Notes under the pieces: model-generated
The model's database searches: none
What the model was told of the DNA's origin: nothing
Seen by the model: only the letters and a program-made list of their open reading frames with translations
DNA from: CAYJHC01 sp964369805
Lineage (GTDB): Bacteria > Bacillota > Clostridia > Peptostreptococcales > Anaerovoracaceae
Assembly: GCA_964369805.1 (NCBI GenBank)
Contig: CAYJFM010000056.1
Location: 1 to 8,272, forward strand
DNA length: 8,272 nucleotides
Direction of reading: 5' to 3'
Program-made: the position numbers and the translations under genes
Shown here: in pieces, positions 1 to 6,432 of the stretch
Layout of the letters: each line of letters begins with the position of its first letter
How positions within the stretch are numbered: the first letter of the stretch is position 1

Positions 1-2152
1 CTGCTGAAAGAATAGGCACCCCCTCCTCTTCTAAAGTTACACTCTCATCATACACACCTAGCTTAGCATGAGACTTTATTTCATAGTTATACTCATCGGC
101 AACTACCGTATATTGGAAGGTTTCTATAGCCCCTGGCTGCAAATCATCTATTTTAAATTCAATTAAATTTGCCTCTTTGTTATATTCACCTTCTGGACTT
201 TTTATAAACTCTGTACCTTCAGGAATTTCTTGATAAACAAAATTATTATCACTTTCTAATACACCAACATTTGTAACAGTTATTTCATAATCAATAGTTT
301 GTCCCACTTCTACATCGTAAGGAGTAGGTGTCTCATTACTTACTCTAAGCTTACTATTTTTTTCAATCTTGTAAGTAGCTGTATCATCCATTACAATTTC
401 TTTTTCTCTTCCTGAATAATCAATATAACTTGTACTTGACTCTCCAAGAGAAGTCCCTTGAAGTGACCCACCATTTTCAATCTCCTCCCAGTCAATGCTC
501 TCAGTGTCAAACTGCTTGTAAAAAGTTAATCTAGCCGCAGTGATTCCTGAGCTTCCAGCATTCCAGTTAACAGCCCCTGTCTCTGAGTCATATGTAATGC
601 CTAGTGTTTCTAACTGGTCAATTGAGTTTACAGTCTCAGTAATTACTTCAGTTGAGTCTTTTATCATATAATTAACGGTTACAGGATGTTCCTCATCAAC
701 AGTCATATCAAAATTTTCATTTATAGTTGTTTCTAAATTTGTAGTTGAAGTTAAAATCTTTTCAAGCTCAGTTTGAATGTCTAATAGATCTTGAGCATTT
801 TGAGAATTTCTCATATTCTCACTGCCGTAAGAGTCTGTTGTTGCAATAAGTGGACCCCATCTATCATAATAGCTGGATGGTATATCTATACCTATGAAGT
901 AAACTATTNNNNNNNNNNTTGCACCTGTATCTTCAACGAATTTGTCCATATATGCTATCATTTCAGCATCAGTATTAAGTATACCGTTTGGTACACCATC
1001 AGTTACAAATATTAAGAGGTTTTGATTTCCTGAATGAGTTTCATTTTCTTTTGTAAATTCAGTTTTAGCGAAGTCTAATCCTTTTTCATAATAGGTAGAT
1101 TGTCTTCCTATTGTATTTAGAAAACTATTATTTAAAGGTGATGTACTTAGAGGTTGCGAAGCGTCTAAAACCCCAGCAAAATTTGCGAAACCAATATAAT
1201 TACCTGGATTAGTCAACGCTATTTCAGAAAGCTCGTGAAATACAGATTTTGAAATATTCATTCTGTCATAACAAGAACTAGAAGCATCTAATCCAGCTAT
1301 GTAGTCACCCGCTGAAACATCAGTATTTATTAAAACAGGTGAATAAAATTCCCAAGTTGATGTTGCCGCAAGCCTACTAAATGTGTCATTTTCTATTTTA
1401 GTAAAAAGGCTTTTTTCAAGTTCAGCTTTTTTTATTTCTTCATTAGTGGTAGGTGTTTCAGCGTAAACTCTTTCTGCATTTATTAATATGTCATCGCCTA
1501 TATAATCATAATGAAAATTCGAAGGTCTGTTATCATTTCCATGAGAATAAAAGTAAGTTGAGACTGTAGCTACTGTACTAGTTTCTGTAGCTATACCTTC
1601 TTTAATTGCGTGATTTTTAATTTCTTCTTTGATAATATTTCTTCCTGTAAGGTCATACCAATCACCAGTCCAACCTGATTCAGCAGGAGAATGATAATAA
1701 CTATAAAATTTACCATCTATTTTAACTCTTATTTTATAAACATGATCTTCGTGAAGACAAGGTGTAGTACTTACAGAACCCGAATTTTGGCCAGCTGTCA
1801 TGTTCATAGAACCTGACTGATCTGTTACAAACATCGTATTCACAGGCTGTGCAAGAGTATTTCCTGCAAAGTCTAAATCTACTCTTAAGGTATTGCTCTT
1901 TATATCTTCATCATCTTCAAAGTATACAGAAGTTTTTGCATTACCAGTAATTGTCCCTTCTATACCATCTCTTAATCTACTAATGGAAGTTTCAAATGAT
2001 ACATACTCATCATCTTCCTGAACATCTATTAAAATTTGAGTAAGGTCAATATAATCTGACTTCATAGAGTATATTACATTTGATTCAGTTGCACCATAAA
2101 TTGAAGTAGTGCTCAAAATAAGCATTAAAAAAACCAAAAATATTCTTTTCAT
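1..2152 (-). CDS. Secreted vWA-domain surface protein with DUF11-like repeats (C-terminus missing)
   Basis: Reading frame of 717 codons plus one base, open from ATG at 2152 to the window edge, so the C-terminus is cut off. An AAAGGA ribosome site (2163-2158) lies 5 bases before the start. Residues 1-21 form a signal peptide: Lys-Arg, a hydrophobic core (IFLVFLMLIL) and likely cleavage near G20/A21. A vWA fold follows, with a MIDAS-type DQSGSM at 111-116, a second DxSxS (DASSS) at 289-293, the MIDAS-like T353 and TDG at 384-386, then YFIGID near 418-423. About 170 residues separate the two DxSxS motifs. Residues ~445-560 and ~600-703 are beta-rich and resemble the DUF11/conserved-repeat domains of Gram-positive surface proteins (VEVGQTIDYEITVTNVG near 614-630). 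The likely role is an exported adhesin or cell-wall protein binding a ligand through a metal site. An LPXTG or other anchor would lie beyond the window. Four codons (412-415) are hidden by Ns, but the frame is the same on both sides. Family is confident; ligand is unknown. Confidence 0.9.
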   Translation of the reverse strand, partial: MKRIFLVFLMLILSTTSIYGATESNVIYSMKSDYIDLTQILIDVQEDDEYVSFETSISRLRDGIEGTITGNAKTSVYFEDDEDIKSNTLRVDLDFAGNTLAQPVNTMFVTDQSGSMNMTAGQNSGSVSTTPCLHEDHVYKIRVKIDGKFYSYYHSPAESGWTGDWYDLTGRNIIKEEIKNHAIKEGIATETSTVATVSTYFYSHGNDNRPSNFHYDYIGDDILINAERVYAETPTTNEEIKKAELEKSLFTKIENDTFSRLAATSTWEFYSPVLINTDVSAGDYIAGLDASSSCYDRMNISKSVFHELSEIALTNPGNYIGFANFAGVLDASQPLSTSPLNNSFLNTIGRQSTYYEKGLDFAKTEFTKENETHSGNQNLLIFVTDGVPNGILNTDAEMIAYMDKFVEDTGAXXXXIVYFIGIDIPSSYYDRWGPLIATTDSYGSENMRNSQNAQDLLDIQTELEKILTSTTNLETTINENFDMTVDEEHPVTVNYMIKDSTEVITETVNSIDQLETLGITYDSETGAVNWNAGSSGITAARLTFYKQFDTESIDWEEIENGGSLQGTSLGESSTSYIDYSGREKEIVMDDTATYKIEKNSKLRVSNETPTPYDVEVGQTIDYEITVTNVGVLESDNNFVYQEIPEGTEFIKSPEGEYNKEANLIEFKIDDLQPGAIETFQYTVVADEYNYEIKSHAKLGVYDESVTLEEEGVPILSA
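909..918. other. Assembly gap or masked bases (10 N)
   Basis: Ten undetermined bases fall inside the vWA domain, just before the strand that reads IVYFIGID. The minus-strand frame is identical before and after, so the stated length is compatible with an intact gene. If 10 is only a placeholder, the true length is unknown and a frameshift cannot be excluded. Confidence 0.97.
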
Positions 2153-2202
2153 ATTTTTCCTTTCGAATTTCACATTATTCTTCCTAATTTATCACAACTT
2201 AT

Positions 2203-2208
2203 ATTATA
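2203..2208 (-). promoter_or_regulatory. Candidate -10 box of the vWA gene
   Basis: On the minus strand a perfect TATAAT lies about 50 bases before the start codon of the vWA gene. No convincing -35 hexamer sits 16-18 bases further upstream; the best is TAGTAA. The area is very AT-rich, so chance is a real alternative. The 288-base region 2153-2440 separates two divergent genes and otherwise holds only the cupin promoter signals and AT-rich DNA. Confidence 0.35.
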
Positions 2209-2347
2209 TAACATAATAAATTTAATTACTACCCCTATTTTCTTGCTAAATCAGACTCTCCACTCAACACTCAACTTGAAACCAATTAGTTGCACAAATT
2301 CTTAAACAGTACCTAACTAAAATTATTTCCTAATCAATCAAGTTCGC

Positions 2348-2361
2348 GTTGCAATTGCAAC
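2348..2361. promoter_or_regulatory. 14-bp perfect palindrome, putative operator of the cupin gene
   Basis: GTTGCAATTGCAAC is a perfect palindrome. Its right half contains TTGCAA, which could be the -35 box of the cupin promoter. AAGT (2340-2343) and ACTT (2364-2367) flank it nearly symmetrically, extending the dyad with a 2-base offset. A site overlapping the -35 box is where a repressor would bind. Which regulator is unknown, and about one palindrome of this length is expected by chance in a window this size. Confidence 0.4.
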
Positions 2362-2384
2362 CGACTTATACTTAATCCTATAGT
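2355..2384 (+). promoter_or_regulatory. Candidate promoter of the cupin gene
   Basis: TTGCAA (2355-2360), an 18-base spacer and TATAGT (2379-2384) make a passable sigma-A-type promoter; TAGAAT at 2384-2389 is an alternative -10. The start site would be near 2391, giving a leader of about 50 bases. The -35 overlaps the 14-bp palindrome. Confidence 0.4.
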
Positions 2385-2440
2385 AGAATTTATTTATAAC
2401 TAACATCACTAACATTAAATAAATAAAAAGGAGGCCCAAG

Positions 2441-3106
2441 TTGTTTGAGTATTCAAAGGTTTTTTCAATAAAAGATAAAATCAGTTATAAAAATCATCAA
2501 ATTATAAGCAAAAGAATTTTTCAAGATGATCAGGTTACATTTTACTTATTTTCATTTGATGAAGATGAAAGTGTAAGCGAACAAAGTAACACAGAAGACA
2601 TTTTGATATATGTATTAGATGGAGAAATGCAGGTGTTCCAAGAGGAAGAATATACTGCAAGACAAGGAGAGCTATTGGCAATAAAGCGAGACACACTCCA
2701 TAGAGTTTATTCAAAAGTTCCAAGTAAAATATTACAGATTAGCACAGTTACAAATAAAGGAGAAAATATGGAAAATTTTATAAAGAAAATAAATAGTAGA
2801 GAAGTTTTAAAAATTGGTGATTCTGTTGACTATGAGGGAAATGGCGTTTCAAGCCTTGCCTTAGTACAAAGAAGTAGCTTCACCTTGACAATTATGGCCT
2901 TTTCAAAAGGTTCAAAGATTGCTAGTCACAGTTCAACTGGTGATGCCCTGGTACAAATACTAGAGGGTACCGCTAAGATTGATTTAGATGGCGAGACATT
3001 TACTGTAAATGCAGGTGAGTCCATATTAATGCCAGCAGAAGTTCCTCATGCCCTACATGCTGAAGAGCAGTTTAAGATGCTACTTACTGTAGCCAAACCA
3101 GAGTAA
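2441..3106 (+). CDS. Two-domain cupin protein (bicupin)
   Basis: A 221-residue cytoplasmic protein made of two small beta-barrel cupin domains. Start is TTG, chosen because AAGGAGG (2428-2434) stands 6 bases before it and no ATG occurs in frame until residue 63. Cupin 1 is about residues 30-105 (YVLDGEMQVF, RQGELLAIKRDTLHRV); it lacks the HxH metal ligands of motif 1 but keeps a motif-2 His (H87). Cupin 2 is about 145-218, with SHSSTGDALVQILEG as motif 1 and GESILMPAEVPHAL as motif 2. Motif 1 keeps one His and has Asp where many cupins have Glu, so metal binding is possible but not assured. The second half (110-221) resembles the free-standing ~110-residue clostridial cupins of unknown function, and its Met110 has its own ribosome site. 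No enzyme activity can be assigned; sensing or binding a small ligand is as likely as catalysis. It diverges from the vWA gene and has no clear T-tailed terminator. Confidence 0.9.
   Translation: MFEYSKVFSIKDKISYKNHQIISKRIFQDDQVTFYLFSFDEDESVSEQSNTEDILIYVLDGEMQVFQEEEYTARQGELLAIKRDTLHRVYSKVPSKILQISTVTNKGENMENFIKKINSREVLKIGDSVDYEGNGVSSLALVQRSSFTLTIMAFSKGSKIASHSSTGDALVQILEGTAKIDLDGETFTVNAGESILMPAEVPHALHAEEQFKMLLTVAKPE
2756..2770 (+). promoter_or_regulatory. Internal ribosome site and ATG inside the cupin gene
   Basis: AAAGGAG (2756-2762), a 5-base spacer and an in-frame ATG (2768-2770) occur exactly at the junction of the two cupin domains. Translation from here would give a 112-residue single cupin starting MENFIKKI. 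This is as good a ribosome site as those of the surrounding genes. Two products from one gene are therefore plausible, though not shown. Confidence 0.55.
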
Positions 3107-3123
3107 TATAGAGTTGGCTACAG
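3087..3123 (+). repeat. 10-bp stem-loop enclosing the cupin stop codon
   Basis: CTGTAGCCAA (3087-3096) pairs perfectly with TTGGCTACAG (3114-3123) around a 17-base loop that contains the TAA stop. No T-run follows, so this is not a standard intrinsic terminator. It could stabilise the mRNA 3' end, assist termination or be fortuitous. No better terminator for the cupin gene is visible before 3283. Confidence 0.5.
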
Positions 3124-3282
3124 AATCAGAACCAATCTCAAGATCAACTCCTACCCATTAAGAACGTGCTTAGACTGAGCACACACAGAAATGCCGCATC
3201 ACCATATTACTAATAATAATTATGACCTTCCCTTCTTTTTCTTCAAAAGAGACCTTTACATCACTCTCTGTGTACTACCTCC

Positions 3283-3322
3283 TAAATATACTTTAAAAGG
3301 GTACAACTTTAAAGTATATTTA
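3283..3322. promoter_or_regulatory. 15-bp perfect inverted repeat, putative HxlR operator
   Basis: TAAATATACTTTAAA (3283-3297) is perfectly repeated in inverted form at 3308-3322 around a 10-base centre. The right arm contains ACTTTAAAGT, itself a 10-bp palindrome (3306-3315). The repeat lies 72 bases before the HxlR start and just upstream of two TATAAT boxes, which fits autoregulation by a dimeric winged-helix repressor. An AT-rich stem with no following T-run argues against a terminator. Binding by the neighbouring regulator is inference. Confidence 0.55.
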
Positions 3323-3342
3323 TTCTCTACCCTTGTTTATAT

Positions 3343-3356
3343 TATAATGATATAAT
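3343..3356 (+). promoter_or_regulatory. Candidate -10 boxes of the HxlR gene
   Basis: Two perfect TATAAT hexamers (3343-3348 and 3351-3356) lie 38-50 bases before the start codon. No good -35 stands at the right distance from either; the -35 area would coincide with, or lie just beyond, the right arm of the inverted repeat. Confidence 0.4.
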
Positions 3357-3393
3357 TAACATATATTCACCACTTCTCAAAGGAGGCACAACA

Positions 3394-3741
3394 ATGGATA
3401 ATATAAAAACCTTTAATTGTAGTATGGAACTAACACTTGACCTTATCGGGGGTAAATGGAAACCTATTCTTATCTTTCACATAGGTAATAATGGAACTAT
3501 ACGCTACGGAGAATTAGACCGCTTAATTCCTTCAATAAGCAAAAGAGTTTTATCTCGAGAGCTCCGAGAATTAGAGTCATCTAATATTATAAAGAGAAAA
3601 GTTTTTGAGGAAAAAGTTCTTCGAGTAGAGTATTCATTGACAGAAATTGGAACAGAAGTTTTGCCTATTCTTAACTCTCTAAACCAATGGGGCAGTAAAT
3701 ACAATTTAGAGTTTAACTATGCTAATATTCTAATTGAATAA
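3394..3741 (+). CDS. HxlR-family winged-helix transcriptional regulator
   Basis: A 115-residue DNA-binding protein, full length for the family. The start is firm: AAAGGAGG (3379-3386) stands 7 bases before ATG. The HxlR signature runs from residue 9 (C-S-M-E-L-T-L-D-L-I-G-G-K-W-K), followed by the winged-helix core with RYGELDRLIPSISKRVLSREL as recognition region and EYSLTEIG as wing. Cys9 matches the conserved N-terminal cysteine used by YodB and HypR of Bacillus subtilis to sense quinones, disulfide stress and hypochlorite, so a redox or electrophile trigger is plausible here. The gene is followed at once by a terminator, so it is transcribed alone. Likely targets are its own promoter, through the upstream 15-bp inverted repeat, and perhaps the radical SAM-SDR unit. 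HxlR regulators often sit beside oxidoreductase genes. The inducer is unknown. Confidence 0.95.
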   Translation: MDNIKTFNCSMELTLDLIGGKWKPILIFHIGNNGTIRYGELDRLIPSISKRVLSRELRELESSNIIKRKVFEEKVLRVEYSLTEIGTEVLPILNSLNQWGSKYNLEFNYANILIE

Positions 3742-3750
3742 TTAATTCTT

Positions 3751-3784
3751 AGTCCCTATTTGCATAATTCATAGGGACTTTTTT
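3751..3784 (+). terminator. Intrinsic terminator after the HxlR gene
   Basis: AGTCCCTAT (3751-3759) pairs perfectly with ATAGGGACT (3771-3779) around an 11-base loop, and a run of T (3779-3784) follows directly. It begins 10 bases after the HxlR stop and separates that gene from the radical SAM unit. Confidence 0.9.
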
Positions 3785-3810
3785 GTCTCTAGGGATAAAA
3801 ATATCCATAA

Positions 3811-3838
3811 TTGATTAGTTCTTTAAAGGTAGTAAAAT
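3811..3838 (+). promoter_or_regulatory. Candidate promoter of the radical SAM-SDR unit
   Basis: TTGATT (3811-3816), a 16-base spacer and TAAAAT (3833-3838) form a reasonable sigma-A-type promoter just after the HxlR terminator. Transcription would start near 3845, about 40 bases before the preferred start codon. The spacer contains CTTTAAAG (3821-3828), the palindrome also present in the inverted repeat before the HxlR gene, so the same regulator may act here. Confidence 0.55.
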
Positions 3839-3884
3839 ATAAGTAAAGCAAATTAAAATGATCAAAACAAGAAAGGATACACTT

Positions 3885-4760
3885 ATGCACTACACAGGAC
3901 AAGTATATAGACACCCCATTGAGGCAAGCACACCATTACTAGAGGTAACGGCAGGATGTTCACATAATAAATGTTCATTCTGTACCATGTATAGAGAAAC
4001 ACCATTTAAGGTATCTTCATTAGCTCATGTAGAAGAAGATTTAAAAGAACTTAAAGAGAGAGGTAGGCCAGTTCGTCGTATCTTCCTAGTAAATGGAGAA
4101 CCTTTTATTTTATCTACAGAAAAATTAGTTACAATTGGAAAGCTAATAAACTCTTACTTTCCCGAAATAGAAACTATAACCTGCTATGCTTCTATAAAAA
4201 GTTTGAAAAGCAAAACTGTTGAAGAGTTAAAAGCTTTAAAAGTCTTAAAATATAATCAACTACATATAGGTTTAGAGTCTGCCTATGATCCAGCACTTAA
4301 GCAAATGTGCAAAGGGTTTACTGCTGAAGAGGCTTATGTAAATATCGAGAAACTTGTGAAAGCAGGCATAGAGTGGGATGCCATAATTATGACTGGCGTT
4401 GCTGGCAAAGGAAATGGGGATATTCATATCGAAGAAACCGCAAAGCTTTTAAATAAGTTCCCTCCTTACTTGCTTTCTCTTATGACTACTTCTGTATCCA
4501 CTGGAACACCTTTAGAAAAAATGCGTGATAGTGGTGAGTTTAAAGAATGCACTGAAAGAGAAAAAATAGAAGAAGAAATCAAACTTCTAGAATTAATAGA
4601 CTTTGATGATGCATATTTCTTTGGAGGTCACAATTACAATTTAATTCCTGTAAATGGCCCTCTAACTAAGAAAAAGGAAATTATACAGAATATAAAAGAC
4701 TACATTCCAGAACTTGGCGATGAACTGCTTGATGGTGTACTGAAACGAGCAAATATTTAA
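3885..4760 (+). CDS. Radical SAM enzyme of unknown substrate
   Basis: A 291-residue protein expected to bind a [4Fe-4S] cluster and S-adenosylmethionine and start radical chemistry in the cytoplasm. The cluster cysteines are C25, C30 and C33 (GCSHNKCSFC). The spacing is Cx4Cx2C rather than the textbook Cx3Cx2C; from memory this is normal for a COG1032-like group whose members begin with a similar YTG.VYR.P stretch. LVNGEPF occupies the place of the glycine-rich SAM-contact motif, and GLES (134-137) is the later conserved element shared with Elp3/MiaB-like enzymes. The C-terminal GGHNYNLIPVNGPLTKKK also fits the group. ATG at 3885 is preferred over ATG at 3858 because GAAAGGA (3871-3877) stands 7 bases before it, while 3858 has no ribosome site and would leave almost no leader. 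No SPASM or B12 domain is present. It is probably cotranscribed with the SDR gene 42 bases downstream. The reaction cannot be predicted. Confidence 0.92.
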   Translation: MHYTGQVYRHPIEASTPLLEVTAGCSHNKCSFCTMYRETPFKVSSLAHVEEDLKELKERGRPVRRIFLVNGEPFILSTEKLVTIGKLINSYFPEIETITCYASIKSLKSKTVEELKALKVLKYNQLHIGLESAYDPALKQMCKGFTAEEAYVNIEKLVKAGIEWDAIIMTGVAGKGNGDIHIEETAKLLNKFPPYLLSLMTTSVSTGTPLEKMRDSGEFKECTEREKIEEEIKLLELIDFDDAYFFGGHNYNLIPVNGPLTKKKEIIQNIKDYIPELGDELLDGVLKRANI

Positions 4761-4802
4761 TCCCAAAACATAATATAAATGAAATTAAATCAAGGAGGAA
4801 AC

Positions 4803-5603
4803 ATGAATAAAACAATTTTACTAACAGGAGCTACAGATGGAATTGGCTTGGAAACCGCTAAAACTTTAGCTCAAGATGGACATAATCTGCTTATACACGG
4901 AAGAAATGTAGAAAAACTATCTCAGGTAGCAGCCAGTCTTAGATCCCTAAACCCTAGTGCTAATATAAGCACTTATGTTGCTGACTTATCCGAGTTAAAA
5001 GAAGTAAGAAAAATGGCAAAAAATATATTAAATGATATTACTAGTTTAGATATCATTATAAATAATGCAGGAATATTTATAACGCCTCAGGGATTAAGTT
5101 CAAATGGTCTAGATATAAGATTTATGGTAAATACTATATCTCCCTATGTTCTTACTCAATCTCTCCTTCCAATACTAAATGAAAATGGACGCATAATAAA
5201 CCTTTCTTCTGCCGCCCAAGCACCAATTAACTGGGAAAAACTTATCAGTGGTGGAGAGCTGGATCCAAGCTCTGCCTATGCTCAAAGCAAACTTGCTATT
5301 GCAATGTGGACCATAGAATTAGCCAAAGAAGTTGGTAGTAAAGCGACTGTACTTGCTATAAACCCTAAGTCTTTCTTAGGTAGCAAAATGGTAAAAGAAG
5401 CTTATGGCCATCCAGGATATGACTTAAAAATTGGAGCAGATATTATTTACAAGGCAGCACTATCTGATGAGTTTGCAGATAAATCAGGTCTTTATTTTGA
5501 TAATGATATAAATAAATTTAGTCAGCTTCACCCCTTTGCTCTTGATAAAGAAAATAGAGCAAAGCTAATGACTATATTATCAACATATTGTAAAGAAAAC
5601 TAG
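4803..5603 (+). CDS. Short-chain dehydrogenase/reductase (SDR)
   Basis: A 266-residue NAD(P)H-dependent oxidoreductase of the classical SDR type, which reduces or oxidises a carbonyl/alcohol in the cytoplasm. Visible motifs are the Rossmann TGATDGIG (8-15), NNAG (87-90), the structural Asn N100 in FMVN, Ser135/136 in NLSSAAQ, and the catalytic YxxxK, Y159-K163. The basic residue in HGR (32-34) after strand 2 hints at NADP(H). The Ser-Tyr gap of about 23 residues and the C-terminal SKMVKEAYG...GADIIYKAALSDEFADKSG...YFDND pattern resemble retinol-dehydrogenase-like SDRs. ATG 4803 is preferred: AAGGAGG (4792-4798) lies 4 bases before it, whereas the upstream ATG at 4779 would place that ribosome site inside the gene. 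The 42-base gap from the radical SAM gene holds no terminator, so the two are likely one transcript. The substrate is unknown. Confidence 0.93.
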   Translation: MNKTILLTGATDGIGLETAKTLAQDGHNLLIHGRNVEKLSQVAASLRSLNPSANISTYVADLSELKEVRKMAKNILNDITSLDIIINNAGIFITPQGLSSNGLDIRFMVNTISPYVLTQSLLPILNENGRIINLSSAAQAPINWEKLISGGELDPSSAYAQSKLAIAMWTIELAKEVGSKATVLAINPKSFLGSKMVKEAYGHPGYDLKIGADIIYKAALSDEFADKSGLYFDNDINKFSQLHPFALDKENRAKLMTILSTYCKEN

Positions 5604-5628
5604 AATAACCATGCTTTAATATATAAAA

Positions 5629-5666
5629 AAGCCAGGTATGTATATTTTACTTACCTGGTTTCTTTT
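5629..5666. terminator. Bidirectional terminator between convergent genes
   Basis: AAGCCAGGTA (5629-5638) pairs with TACCTGGTTT (5652-5661), ten pairs with one G-U, around a 13-base loop. On the plus strand it is followed by TTTCTTTT and ends the SDR transcript. On the minus strand the stem is followed by CTTTTTT and ends the MutS-SGNH transcript. It stands 26 bases after the SDR stop and about 34 bases after the SGNH stop. Confidence 0.88.
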
Positions 5667-5694
5667 GCTTAATATTACTTCCCCTTATCTCTTC

Positions 5695-6432
5695 TTACCA
5701 ATCAATTGAATCAAAGATTAGAGTTGCTAACTCACTTTTGCCCTCACTGTTTAAATGAATATTATCTGAAATATAATACTCACTTTTATTGGCAAAATGT
5801 CCATGGACATCAATCACCTGTAAATTGTATTTCTCCCCAAGCATTTCTACGGCCTCAAAAATTTCCCCTGAAACTACTTCAGGCTGTATTCCAAATGATT
5901 CAGAAAAAGCTGGGATAGGTGTTGCTATAACCACTCTTGGTTTACTTTCTAGTTTAATATATGACTCGATTAACTCACTATAGTCTTTAGTATATTCTTC
6001 TTCATTCCAAGTCAAATATTGAGAGTCATTAGTGCCAAGCATTATTATTACAATATCAGGATTAAAACTTAAGGAATATTCATGAGCATTAGAGCCCAAA
6101 TATGGCCTCCCTGATTCCTTAGTAGCATAGGCACCATATAGTCCGAAGTTTTCCACAATATAAAAATCATTAAACTCTTTACTTAGTTTATCTCCAAGAA
6201 CATATGGATAACTATCCTTCATCTCTTCTTCAACTTTTCCACCTTGAGTAATGCTATCTCCAATGCAAGCAACTCTCACGCCTTCTTTACTATAAGATTT
6301 ATTAAATCTAATATCAGAGTCTCTCCATGTTTCAGTGTAGTTTTCATAGTATCTATTAGTTAGAATTCCAACAGAAACTAACATAAAAATAATTATAATG
6401 ACAGCAACAATCCTCTTTTTTCTATTCATCAT
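5695..6432 (-). CDS. Membrane-anchored SGNH/GDSL hydrolase
   Basis: A 245-residue esterase/lipase-type enzyme. Residues 1-7 are basic (MMNRKKR) and 8-25 are hydrophobic, forming an uncleaved signal anchor or signal peptide, so the catalytic domain lies outside the cytoplasmic membrane. All four SGNH blocks are present: GDSIT with nucleophile S60, block II NFGLYG (95-100), block III GTND with N135 (133-136), and the D223-x-x-H226 pair that completes the catalytic triad. Family members remove acetyl or other acyl groups from polysaccharides, or hydrolyse lipids; sequence alone does not choose. The start ATG at 6432 overlaps the end of the MutS-like gene by 11 bases, with GAGG 6 bases before it lying inside that gene, so translation is probably coupled. 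An ATG three bases later is a possible alternative. The gene ends just before the shared terminator. Function family is confident; the link to the MutS-like partner is unexplained. Confidence 0.93.
   Translation of the reverse strand: MMNRKKRIVAVIIIIFMLVSVGILTNRYYENYTETWRDSDIRFNKSYSKEGVRVACIGDSITQGGKVEEEMKDSYPYVLGDKLSKEFNDFYIVENFGLYGAYATKESGRPYLGSNAHEYSLSFNPDIVIIMLGTNDSQYLTWNEEEYTKDYSELIESYIKLESKPRVVIATPIPAFSESFGIQPEVVSGEIFEAVEMLGEKYNLQVIDVHGHFANKSEYYISDNIHLNSEGKSELATLIFDSIDW

Noticed and set aside
791..1015. Plus-strand 74-codon frame
   Set aside because: It runs antisense to the vWA gene, spans the N-run, and its residue composition (many Cys, Tyr and Ile) does not look like a real protein.
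2258..2275. Tandem ACTCAAC repeat
   Set aside because: Two copies of seven bases only, with no further copies or other structure nearby.
3166..3182. Small hairpin GTGCT...AGCAC
   Set aside because: Only five to seven pairs, one of them G-U, with no T-run on either side; likely chance.
3170..3274. Minus-strand open stretch of 34 codons reading ...SDVKVSFEEKEGKVIIIIS...
   Set aside because: It looks protein-like, as the tail of a decayed gene might, but it has no start codon, is bounded by stops and is too short to recognise. A search for a matching C-terminus would decide.
5706..5983. Two overlapping plus-strand frames of 64-70 codons
   Set aside because: Both are antisense to the SGNH hydrolase, whose catalytic blocks prove the minus-strand frame.
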